Shown here piece after piece: positions 1 to 7,426 of a stretch of 16,428 bases of DNA (position 1 is its first letter; each line of letters begins with the position of its first letter). The stretch is taken from positions 1 to 16,428 of the forward strand of contig CAMLIY010000044.1 in the NCBI GenBank assembly GCA_946480125.1, given 5' to 3'. The notes beneath the pieces are model-generated. The model was not told where the DNA came from. It saw only the letters and a list, made by a program, of their open reading frames with translations, and searched no databases. The translations under genes and the position numbers were made by a program. Source of the DNA: an uncultured Asticcacaulis sp. (lineage in GTDB: Bacteria > Pseudomonadota > Alphaproteobacteria > Caulobacterales > Caulobacteraceae).

Positions 1-1302
1 AAGGTCGGCGATCGGGATATCCTGCTCGATGGTTCCAAACTGACCGGCGACTATACGCTCAAGGTCGATACCGGCCATCGCGCGCGCTTTGGTGGCTTCA
101 AATCGGATGGCAGACAGGCCTTCGATGCCGATCATGTGGCGGTCATGACGCGCTTCGACAAGGGCGATCTTTACGATAACCGCAAGGTCGATGACCTGCG
201 CGAGGCGCTTGTCGCCACCGGCCTGTTCCGTTCCGTGGCCGTCGAGCCCGTCGCCACCGGCAGCTTCGCCGATGACGGCTCGGAATATGTCGACCTGCTG
301 GTTCATCAGCAAAAAGGCCCATACCATACCCTGGCCGGCGAATTCGGCTATAATACCGGCGAAGGCGTCACCGCCACGGCCTCCTGGCAGAACCGTAACA
401 AGTTTCCGCCCGAAGGCGCCCTGATCGTCACTGCGGCGCTCGGCACCCAGGAACAGGGGCTGACCACCACCTTCCGGCGGTCAAACGCCAAGAAACGTGA
501 CCGTACCTTCCAGCTCGCCGCCGCAGCCACGCACAATATCTATGACAGCTACGAGGCCTATACGACCAGCCTGTCCGGTTCGATCTCGCGCGTCTCGACA
601 CCCCTATGGCAGAAGGTATGGACCTGGTCTTATGGCTTCGAGATCGCCGCTTCGAAGGAAGCGACAACCGGCCTCGCCGATTTCCTGGGCGATGCCGACA
701 ATTACTATATCGCCGCCCTGCCGACCAGGATCAGCTATGACCGCTCCGACAGCCTGCTCAATCCGGCCACCGGCTATCGCCTGAGCGCTGAGGTCACGCC
801 GCAATTGTCATTACAGGGCGGCGGCGGATCGAGCGTGCGCACAGTGCTCGACGCCAGTTACTATTATCCCGTCAGCGGCAATTCGGTCATTGCCGCCCGC
901 ACCCGCCTGGGCGTCATCTATGGCGGACAGCTCGACAAGATACCGCCCTCCCGTCGTCTTTATGCCGGCGGCGGCGGTTCAGTGCGCGGCTATAGCTATC
1001 AGCAACTGGGCCCGCTCGACGATACGCTTGATCCAACCGGCGGGCTGAGCCTTTTCGAGGCCTCGGTGGAATATCGTTACCGCTTCGGTGACTTCGGAAT
1101 CGTGCCGTTTATCGATATGGGCCAATCCTACCTGACCACTACGCCCTCTTTCGATAATCTGCGTGTCGGCGTCGGCATCGGGGCGCGGCTCTATACCAAT
1201 TTTGGCCCCATCCGCATCGATATCGCCACACCGATCAATCGCAACAAGGAACTGGGCGAGCCGCAGATCGCGCTCTATGTCGGCATTGGCCAGGCTTTCT
1301 AG
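1..1302 (+). CDS. tamA: TamA, Omp85-family outer-membrane translocation protein (5' end missing)
   Basis: TamA is the outer-membrane barrel of the translocation and assembly module. It works with the inner-membrane-anchored TamB in outer-membrane biogenesis. The frame is open from base 1, so the gene starts outside the window, and 433 residues are visible before TAG. The first 100 or so residues look like the last POTRA domain: VDTGHRARFGGF is followed by a DLYDNRKVDDLREAL stretch and an ATGLF turn, a pattern known from TamA POTRA3. The rest is a 16-strand-type Omp85 barrel rich in alternating aromatic residues. It includes the conserved VRGY motif of the lid loop at residues 328-331 (GGGGSVRGYSYQ), and it ends in phenylalanine as barrel proteins usually do. 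An internal ATG at 136 is in frame but would cut the POTRA domain, so it is not the start. tamB follows after 12 bases, giving the usual tamAB operon. Confidence 0.93.
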   Translation, partial: KVGDRDILLDGSKLTGDYTLKVDTGHRARFGGFKSDGRQAFDADHVAVMTRFDKGDLYDNRKVDDLREALVATGLFRSVAVEPVATGSFADDGSEYVDLLVHQQKGPYHTLAGEFGYNTGEGVTATASWQNRNKFPPEGALIVTAALGTQEQGLTTTFRRSNAKKRDRTFQLAAAATHNIYDSYEAYTTSLSGSISRVSTPLWQKVWTWSYGFEIAASKEATTGLADFLGDADNYYIAALPTRISYDRSDSLLNPATGYRLSAEVTPQLSLQGGGGSSVRTVLDASYYYPVSGNSVIAARTRLGVIYGGQLDKIPPSRRLYAGGGGSVRGYSYQQLGPLDDTLDPTGGLSLFEASVEYRYRFGDFGIVPFIDMGQSYLTTTPSFDNLRVGVGIGARLYTNFGPIRIDIATPINRNKELGEPQIALYVGIGQAF

Positions 1303-1314
1303 GATGTCTTTCTG

Positions 1315-4300
1315 ATGGCGCGCAAACCGAGACCACCCCAATCTCCGATCGAACCGGAAAAGCCAGAGGCCTTGCCGCGGCCTGCCCACACGTCTGAAGA
1401 TGAACTCACCCTCAAGGATCGCGTTGACACCACCACCGAAGAGGTGGTCAAGACGGTAAAAGCCCGTACCGGCTTCGACCTGCGCCGCGTCAACTGGTGG
1501 CGTGTGGCGCGCAATATTGCGTTGTTTTTCGTCGGGCTGGCGCTTCTGCTCGCCGCCGCCCTGGTCGCGCTCAATACGCCACCGGGCCGGCGTTTGCTGG
1601 TCGAATTCGCTACCGGCATCAAGCTCAACTCGGGTTTGCAGATCGAGATTGGTAATATTGACGGATCGCTCTATGGCGAAATGACCCTGCACGATGTCAA
1701 GGTCAAGGACCTGAAAGGCGTGTTTATCCAGAGCCCGGCCATTCATCTCGATTGGCGGCCTTTCGGTTATCTCACCAAGCATATCGATATCCGCGACTTC
1801 TCGACCGCCAGGATCGAAATGCTGCGCCAGCCAGTGCTTAATCCGAGCGATACACCGAAGGACAACGGCCCGCTGCTGCCGGACCTTAATATCGACATCA
1901 ACCGCCTGAAGGTCGATGCCCTCGTGCTCGATGCCCCGGTGATGGGTGAAGCCCATACCCTCGCGCTGAATGGCCAGGCGCATCTGCTGCACAAGCGCCT
2001 CAAAATCGATGCCGCCGCCATCAGCGAAAAGGGCGATCATGCGAAAGTTCTGATCGACGCCGCGCCCGACAAAAACCAGCTCGATATCAGCGCCGATCTC
2101 GATGCGCCCGCCGATGGTGTGGCGGCGAAGCTGCTCGGCTTCGACAAGGCCTTCACCGCCACGGTCGGCGGCAAGGGGACGTGGAAACAGTGGAATGGCC
2201 GCGCGGTCGCTGATTTCGGCCCGGATAACCTGCTCAATCTCGGCGTTACCGCGCAGAGCGGCGTGTTCCACATCACCGGCGCCACCCATCCGGACCTGAT
2301 CCTGGCCGGCGATACTGCGGTTCTTTTCAAGCCGGCGGTGATGGTCGACCTGACCTCAAAAATGAAGGACCGGGTGTTTGACAACGTGCTGGCCCTCTAT
2401 ACCGACGCCGTACGTATCGACGCCAAGGGTACGGTTGACCTTGGCGCCAATCATTTCCGCAAGCTCGAATTGCACGCCCGCCTGCTGAAACCGGACGTGC
2501 TCGGCAAGGATTTCGCCGCCTCCGACCTGCGCGCCGACCTGCTGATCGATGGCGATTTCAATAAGCCGCGCATCGATTATGATCTCGCCGCCAAGCGTTT
2601 TGATCTGGCCGGCATCAAGCTCAATGGCTTCACGGCCAAGGGCAAGAGCCGCATCACCGATGGCGGCGTGATCGTGCCGGTCAATGCGCAACTGACCTCG
2701 CTGACCGGCATCGCCGCACAGGTTGATCCGCTGCTGACGCACCTGAAACTCGATGGTGAGGTGCGCCTCAATGACGGCAAGCTGACCAGCAACACCATCC
2801 GCGTCACGTCTGATCGCATCAAAGCCACCGGAAATCTCACCGGAAATCTGAAAGACAATCTGTTCCTCGCCAAGATCAAGGCCAATCTCAACAATTACGC
2901 GGTTGAAGGTGTCGGCACGGTCAATGTCTCGACCGTCGCCGATGTCAGGCTCAACAAAGGCAAGGTCAGCGTGGCCGGCAGCGCCACTGCCCAGACGACC
3001 AAACTGGAAGACGGCTTGAAAAGTATCCTCGGCGGCAATGCCAAACTCTCCGGCGCTTACGCCTATTCAGAACAGGGCGTAGTGAGCTTGCGCAATCTCA
3101 GCGGCAAGTCACCCGATTTCACCCTGATCAGCGCCAGCGGGTCTCTGGCCCCCAATGGCACGATCGCGCTGAACGCCAAGGCCAATTCAACGCAATATGG
3201 CGCGCTTGATGCGGTGGCTTCAGGTACGCTCGACCACCCCAATGCCGTTATCCACGCCGCCAATCCCGGTCTCGGCGTCAAGATGGTTGATGTCACGGCG
3301 AAACTCTCCAGCACGCCGCAAGGTTTTGCCGTGCTGGCCGATGGCGGCAGCGCCTATGGCCCGTTCTCGGCCGATGCCTTGGTCATGACCGGCAAGCCGC
3401 TGCGCATCGATATCCACAAGGCGACCTTTGCCGGCATCGATGCCGCGGGCCTGTTGACGCAAGATGCCGCCGGGCCGTTCAGCGGCACTCTGGCAATCAG
3501 CGGTTCCGGCCTTAAAGGCACCGCCATGCTCTCGGCGCAGAACGGCGATCAGGCCGTGGCGGTCAACGCCACCGGCAGCGGCGTTACTATCCCCGGCGAT
3601 GTGAAGATCTATATCGGCCGCACCATTCTCACCGCTAATATCGTGCTGCACGACCAGATGCAATTGAACGCCGATGTCCAGATGGCCGATATGCGTTATC
3701 AGGATTTCGTGCTGGCCACCGGCCGCGCCAAGATCCAGATGACCGGCGAGCGTGGCACCATCCAGGCCGTCGCCACCGGCAAGAAGGATGTACCGTTCAA
3801 TCTGGCCGTCAATGGCACGATCGCGCCGGACACCTACACTTTCGCGGCGCAAGGCGCGGCTAACGATATCCCCTTCAAGCTCAACCATCCGGCGGTCATC
3901 CGCAAGAGCGGCGCCGACTGGGTGTTGTCGCCGGTCAAGGTGGTCATGGCGCAAGGCAGTATCGATCTCTCCGGCCGCTTCGGCGACAATATGAAAGCCC
4001 AGGCCCGGCTCAATGACCTCGATCTCAGCCTGGCCAATATGGTGCAGAAAGACCTCGGCCTGACCGGCACGGCCAGCGGCGCCATCGATTTCAGTCAGGC
4101 CGGCAATGGCTTCCCAACTGCCCGCGCCAATCTCAAGATCAGTCATTTTTCGCGCGCCAGCGCCGCCGTGGTCTCTATGCCGGTCGATATCGCGTTCGAT
4201 GCCCAGCTCAATCCGGACAAAAGCCCGGTCAGCAACTATGTTCATGCCATTATCCGCCAAGGTGGCGTGGTCGTCGGCCGCGCCCAGGTGGCGCTGACAC

Positions 4301-5622
4301 CTGCCAGCGGCGGCGACTGGATCGCCGATATCAACAGCGCCACCGTCAGCGGTGGCGTGCGTTATAACGGCCCGGCCGGCATACCATTCTCGCTGGCCGG
4401 CCTGCCCCGCCAGCAGCTTTCCGGCGCCGTCGCCCTGGCGGCCGATATCTCCGGCCAGCTCAATGATCCGCACCTGAATGGCGTGGTCAAGGCCACCAGT
4501 CTTACCTATGATAATGAAAGCCTCGGCACCCGCATCAGCCAGATCGCGCTCGATGGCCGCTTCACCAACGACCGTCTGGAACTGACCAGCTTCACCGGCC
4601 GCGCCGGTGAAGGCACGGTAAAAGGCAATGGCTGGCTGAGCCTCGCCGCCGCGCAGAAATTCCCGATGATGATCCATGTCGAGATGAATAATGCCCGGCT
4701 GGCGCGCAGCGATGCGATCAACTCCACCATCTCCGGTACGATCGACATCACCAACAGCGAAGCCGATGGCGGCCTGATCAAGGGTGATCTGCGCCTGCCC
4801 CAGGTCAAATATGTTGTGGTCAGGCAGGCCGCCGCCGAGATCGCCGTGCTCGATGGCGTCCGTCGCAAGGGCGATGAGGCGATCACGCAATCGGCCATCG
4901 CCCTGCCGGCCTTCTGGCGGCTCGACATCGCCGCCCGCGCCGACAACCAGATCTTCGTTTCCGGCATGGGACTGGAATCGGAATGGTCAGCGCGCCTGCG
5001 CGTCACCGGCACAACCAAAGACCCGCGTATCGTCGGCACCATGAAGGTGGTGCGCGGCAACTATACCTTCGCCGGCCGCTCTTTTGATATCGATACCGGC
5101 ACCATCACCTTCGACGGCGGCCCGGTCACCGATCCGGAGATCAACCTGACCGCCAGCGCCAGCGTGCAGGATGTCGAAGGCGTCATCAAGGTGACCGGAT
5201 CAGCGGAGCGGCCGTCCATTGCCTTCAGTTCCACCCCTGCCCTGCCGCAGGACGAAATCCTGTCGCGGATGCTGTTTGGCGAGAGCGTCGCCAATATTTC
5301 ACCGACCGAAGCCCTGCAACTGGCCTCTGCCGTCAATGGCCTGAATGGCGGCAGCGACTATCTCAATCCGCTCGGCGCCCTGCAATCGGCCACCGGCATC
5401 GACCGCCTGCGGGTGATCGGCGCCGATACCGCTACCGGCCGCGGCACCTCGCTGGCCGCCGGCAAGTACCTGACCAATAATGTCTATGTCGAGATCGTCA
5501 CCGACGCGAAGGGCTTCACCGCCACCCAGCTTGAGGTCGCCCTGTCGCGTTCCTTAAGCATCCTCTCCACCACCGGCAATGCCGGCACGGGCGCGAGTGT
5601 CAGGTATTCCAAGGACTACTAG
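1315..5622 (+). CDS. tamB: TamB, translocation and assembly module inner-membrane/periplasmic protein (DUF490)
   Basis: TamB is a very long periplasmic beta-helical protein. It is anchored in the inner membrane and reaches TamA in the outer membrane; the family is linked to outer-membrane protein assembly and lipid transport. The 1435-residue product has a proline-rich cytoplasmic head (about residues 1-60) and one transmembrane helix at about 67-86, followed by the NTPPGRRLL stretch common after the TamB anchor. More than 1000 residues of repetitive beta-rich sequence come next, with recurrent DG, LNG and G-x-L motifs. The C-terminal DUF490 domain (about 1080-1435) contains ITFDGGPVTDPEINLTA and the LPQDEILSRMLFG motif typical of TamB. 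The length matches alphaproteobacterial TamB. The ATG is 12 bases after the tamA stop and has a weak AGGA at 1301-1304 overlapping that stop, so the two are probably co-transcribed and translationally linked. Long open frames on the opposite strand here are codon-bias shadows. Confidence 0.96.
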   Translation: MARKPRPPQSPIEPEKPEALPRPAHTSEDELTLKDRVDTTTEEVVKTVKARTGFDLRRVNWWRVARNIALFFVGLALLLAAALVALNTPPGRRLLVEFATGIKLNSGLQIEIGNIDGSLYGEMTLHDVKVKDLKGVFIQSPAIHLDWRPFGYLTKHIDIRDFSTARIEMLRQPVLNPSDTPKDNGPLLPDLNIDINRLKVDALVLDAPVMGEAHTLALNGQAHLLHKRLKIDAAAISEKGDHAKVLIDAAPDKNQLDISADLDAPADGVAAKLLGFDKAFTATVGGKGTWKQWNGRAVADFGPDNLLNLGVTAQSGVFHITGATHPDLILAGDTAVLFKPAVMVDLTSKMKDRVFDNVLALYTDAVRIDAKGTVDLGANHFRKLELHARLLKPDVLGKDFAASDLRADLLIDGDFNKPRIDYDLAAKRFDLAGIKLNGFTAKGKSRITDGGVIVPVNAQLTSLTGIAAQVDPLLTHLKLDGEVRLNDGKLTSNTIRVTSDRIKATGNLTGNLKDNLFLAKIKANLNNYAVEGVGTVNVSTVADVRLNKGKVSVAGSATAQTTKLEDGLKSILGGNAKLSGAYAYSEQGVVSLRNLSGKSPDFTLISASGSLAPNGTIALNAKANSTQYGALDAVASGTLDHPNAVIHAANPGLGVKMVDVTAKLSSTPQGFAVLADGGSAYGPFSADALVMTGKPLRIDIHKATFAGIDAAGLLTQDAAGPFSGTLAISGSGLKGTAMLSAQNGDQAVAVNATGSGVTIPGDVKIYIGRTILTANIVLHDQMQLNADVQMADMRYQDFVLATGRAKIQMTGERGTIQAVATGKKDVPFNLAVNGTIAPDTYTFAAQGAANDIPFKLNHPAVIRKSGADWVLSPVKVVMAQGSIDLSGRFGDNMKAQARLNDLDLSLANMVQKDLGLTGTASGAIDFSQAGNGFPTARANLKISHFSRASAAVVSMPVDIAFDAQLNPDKSPVSNYVHAIIRQGGVVVGRAQVALTPASGGDWIADINSATVSGGVRYNGPAGIPFSLAGLPRQQLSGAVALAADISGQLNDPHLNGVVKATSLTYDNESLGTRISQIALDGRFTNDRLELTSFTGRAGEGTVKGNGWLSLAAAQKFPMMIHVEMNNARLARSDAINSTISGTIDITNSEADGGLIKGDLRLPQVKYVVVRQAAAEIAVLDGVRRKGDEAITQSAIALPAFWRLDIAARADNQIFVSGMGLESEWSARLRVTGTTKDPRIVGTMKVVRGNYTFAGRSFDIDTGTITFDGGPVTDPEINLTASASVQDVEGVIKVTGSAERPSIAFSSTPALPQDEILSRMLFGESVANISPTEALQLASAVNGLNGGSDYLNPLGALQSATGIDRLRVIGADTATGRGTSLAAGKYLTNNVYVEIVTDAKGFTATQLEVALSRSLSILSTTGNAGTGASVRYSKDY

Positions 5623-5628
5623 GGCAAA

Positions 5629-5735
5629 TTCTCCTCCCTTGCGCAGCGGGGGAGGAGTCGCGGCGCAGTCCGCGACGGAGGGGGCCTTTCACACATCACA
5701 ATTGCCCCTCCAAGTTGGCTCGCAAGGGAGGAGAA
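5629..5735. repeat. Multi-stem intergenic palindromic element between convergent tamB and hydrolase genes
   Basis: The 112-117 bases between the two stop codons are almost entirely base-paired. A perfect 15-bp inverted repeat (5629-5643 with 5721-5735, core CTCCTCCCTTGCG) closes the element. Inside it lie a 6-bp stem (5658-5663 with 5670-5675, loop CGCAGT) and an 8-bp stem (5677-5684 with 5704-5711). A rival hairpin (5631-5638 with 5650-5657, CTCCTCCC/GGGAGGAG) uses the same left arm as the closing stem, so the two folds exclude each other. Both strands would fold alike, which suits a two-way transcript end, but no T-run follows. From memory, sequences of this CTCCTCCC...GACGGAGGGGG type are scattered between genes in Caulobacteraceae, so I read it as a dispersed repeat; that link is not checked. 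Confidence 0.75.
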
Positions 5736-5739
5736 GTAA

Positions 5740-6615
5740 CTACGACCGCATTTCCAATTCCGCCAGAAACGCATCGATCGCGCTTATCGCTTCGGGCTCA
5801 TCGAGCATCGGCGCATGGCCGCGATTGGCCACCGTCACGGCGCGCATCCCCGGATGGGTTTCCAGCATCCGGCCAAAGGTCGCTTCCGACAACAGATCGG
5901 ACAGTTCGCCGCGTATACCAAGCACCGGTATCTCCTTCAGGGTCTCCCAGATGCCCCACATATCCGGCGGCGCCACAACAGGCCCGTCCGGATCGAAAGC
6001 GCCGGAAATACCGGGATCATAGGAAGACACTGGCACACCATCGACCTCATGATAGGTCCGGCGCGCGAAGGCCAGCCAGTCGTCATCGCTATAATCCGGA
6101 AAGGCGACATCATTGGTCTGTTTCGCCCGCGCTGCCGCGTCAAGCCAGGAGCGGATCGGCGGCGACTTGCCGACATAGGACTTGATGCGTTCCAGCCCGG
6201 TCACATCCAGTTCCGGCCCGACATCATTTATCACCAGGCCGATCACCGCCTGCGGGGCGATCATGGCCATGATCATCGCCATGATGCCGCCCATCGAGGT
6301 ACCGATCAGCACCGCGCGGGCGATACCGAGCGCCTGCATTAACTTAAACATATCCTGCACATAGAGCGCCGGCGTATAGTTAGCGGGCTCCGCATCCCAG
6401 CCTGACTTGCCGCGTCCGCGCTGGTCAACGGCGATAACACGATAGCGCTCGGCCAGATGTGGGGCGATGACTTCAAAATCCGCCGAATTACGACTAAGGC
6501 CGTGCATGCAGATAACCGGCATGCCGTCGCCGCCGCCAGAAGGCTTATAGTCCCGCGCATAAAGCTTCACCCTCAGGTCGTGACTGTCATAATAAACGTC
6601 TGTATAGCTGGTCAA
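5740..6615 (-). CDS. Alpha/beta-fold hydrolase, substrate unknown
   Basis: This is a cytoplasmic alpha/beta hydrolase of about 291 residues with no signal peptide. Numbering from the upstream in-frame TTG at 6642 (300 residues), the oxyanion loop is HGLSRNS at 47-53, the strand-4 motif DQRGRGKSG is at 73-81, and the nucleophile elbow GTSMGG has Ser116. The likely acid is Asp249 (GELSDLLS) and the histidine is His276 (NRGHAPMLDEP), so the triad is complete. A methionine-rich run after the elbow (GIMAMIMAMIAP) packs behind the nucleophile. I chose the TTG at 6615 because AGGAG sits eight bases before it; the TTG at 6642 and GTGs at 6639 and 6624 have no well-placed ribosome site. The family covers esterases, lactonases, dehalogenases and C-C hydrolases, and the sequence does not decide between them. 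It is divergent from the HutD-like gene. Confidence 0.9.
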   Translation of the reverse strand: MTSYTDVYYDSHDLRVKLYARDYKPSGGGDGMPVICMHGLSRNSADFEVIAPHLAERYRVIAVDQRGRGKSGWDAEPANYTPALYVQDMFKLMQALGIARAVLIGTSMGGIMAMIMAMIAPQAVIGLVINDVGPELDVTGLERIKSYVGKSPPIRSWLDAAARAKQTNDVAFPDYSDDDWLAFARRTYHEVDGVPVSSYDPGISGAFDPDGPVVAPPDMWGIWETLKEIPVLGIRGELSDLLSEATFGRMLETHPGMRAVTVANRGHAPMLDEPEAISAIDAFLAELEMRS

Positions 6616-6623
6616 GGCGTGCA

Positions 6624-6628
6624 CTCCT
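6624..6628 (-). promoter_or_regulatory. Ribosome binding site that sets the hydrolase start
   Basis: AGGAG on the minus strand lies eight bases before an in-frame TTG at 6615-6613. It would fall inside the coding region if the longer TTG or GTG starts at 6642 or 6639 were used. The GTG at 6624 overlaps it. This favours the shorter 291-residue product with an uncommon TTG start. Confidence 0.6.
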
Positions 6629-6772
6629 GCTGATTGCACCAAGGCTAGACCATTTTAAATGCCGCGCAAACCAGGACGATCAATAATTTAAAGCCAGCAT
6701 CAACGGCAAATCGCCATTGCCTGCACAGGCCAAAAAGGCTTAGACCTGCCCAGCCTGTAAACGAGTCCTTCG

Positions 6773-7309
6773 ATGATTACCCACCTGCCCGCTTCGCAAC
6801 GCACACCCCTGCCGTGGAAAAACGGCGGCGGGGTGACACGCGATATCGCCATTTATCCCCATGATGCGGGCATGGACGATTTCCAGTGGCGCATAACCAT
6901 GGCCGAAGTCACCGAACCGGGAGCGTTCTCACGCTTCGAAGGGATCGACCGGCATCTGACCATACTGAGCGGCCGCCTGCGCATGGACATGCCTGATGGC
7001 CGGCATGTACTGGGCACCGGCGACAGTTTGGCCTTCGCCGGCGATGTCCCCATTGAGGCCACGCCGCTCCTGCCGGTGATCGACCTCAATGTCATGACCC
7101 GCAGGGGCCAGGCGCGCGCCGAGGTCCGACATATCGCTTCCGGTGTCATCCTGCCCTCGGACCTGGTATTTCTGGTTGCCACAAAACCGATGATCGTTAC
7201 CGCCAACGGCCAGCGCTATGCCTTGCAGCCGTATGATGCCCTGAAGTTTGAAGACCTGGAAGGCGAGCCCGTATCGGCAGGCGATGGGTATTGGGTCGTT
7301 TTAAGATAG
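6773..7309 (+). CDS. HutD/Ves family cupin-like protein
   Basis: The 178-residue protein belongs to the HutD/Ves family, small cytoplasmic beta-barrel (cupin-like) proteins. HutD is named for its place in histidine-utilisation operons, where it is thought to modulate the pathway, possibly by binding a metabolite; Ves of E. coli was linked to cold response. The family signature PWKNGGGVTRDIA is at residues 14-26. It is followed by the conserved WRITMAEV (38-45), GAFSRFEGIDRHLTILSG and GDSLAFAGD segments, and by a C-terminal HutD-like half. The length is normal for the family. The ATG has a modest purine-rich site (ACGAG at 6761-6765) seven bases upstream. No hut gene (hutH, hutU, hutI, hutG) is nearby, so this is an orphan copy whose substrate cannot be inferred from context. 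It converges with the thiolase gene across a 30-bp inverted repeat. Confidence 0.88.
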   Translation: MITHLPASQRTPLPWKNGGGVTRDIAIYPHDAGMDDFQWRITMAEVTEPGAFSRFEGIDRHLTILSGRLRMDMPDGRHVLGTGDSLAFAGDVPIEATPLLPVIDLNVMTRRGQARAEVRHIASGVILPSDLVFLVATKPMIVTANGQRYALQPYDALKFEDLEGEPVSAGDGYWVVLR

Positions 7310-7313
7310 ACTT

Positions 7314-7418
7314 ATCCACAGATTGCACAGATTAACACAGATTAAGGGAAAGTCTTTGCGAGCGCTGCTGCTCGTGAAAACTCATGAAAATCTGTGTTAA
7401 TCTGTGCAATCTGTGGAT
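7314..7418. repeat. 30-bp perfect inverted repeat made of six CACAGATT octamers
   Basis: The arms at 7314-7343 and 7389-7418 are exact reverse complements over 30 bp and are separated by a 45-base loop. Each arm is three copies of CACAGATT: at 7317-7324, 7326-7333 and 7336-7343 on the left, and as AATCTGTG at 7389-7396, 7399-7406 and 7408-7415 on the right. The octamers start 9 and 10 bases apart, near one helical turn. The loop holds a small hairpin, CGAGC 7359-7363 with GCTCG 7370-7374. The left edge overlaps a perfect TTATCCACA DnaA-box match at 7312-7320; the right edge does not. The element fills the 117 bases between the convergent HutD-like and thiolase genes. No T-run flanks it, so it is not a standard intrinsic terminator, though an RNA hairpin of this size could protect or end both transcripts. 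Confidence 0.9.
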
Positions 7419-7426
7419 TCAAAACC

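Noticed and set aside
979..2289. 436-residue open frame on the minus strand opposite tamA/tamB
   Set aside because: It runs across the junction of two certain genes and its composition (many I, D, R, H and GG runs) is that of a GC-rich antisense shadow. No domain is recognisable.
3220..4890. 556-residue open frame on the minus strand opposite tamB
   Set aside because: tamB is clearly coding on the plus strand throughout; this frame mirrors its codon positions and shows no motif, signal or ribosome site.
6641..6746. Near-repeat AAGGCTAGACC at 6641-6651 and AAGGCTTAGACC at 6735-6746 in the divergent spacer
   Set aside because: There are only two short copies, differing by one inserted base and 84 bases apart; chance cannot be excluded and no known site matches.
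7312..7418. Replication origin, suggested by a DnaA box and repeats
   Set aside because: There is only one perfect box, no AT-rich unwinding region and no origin-linked gene nearby; the box overlaps a repeat unit.
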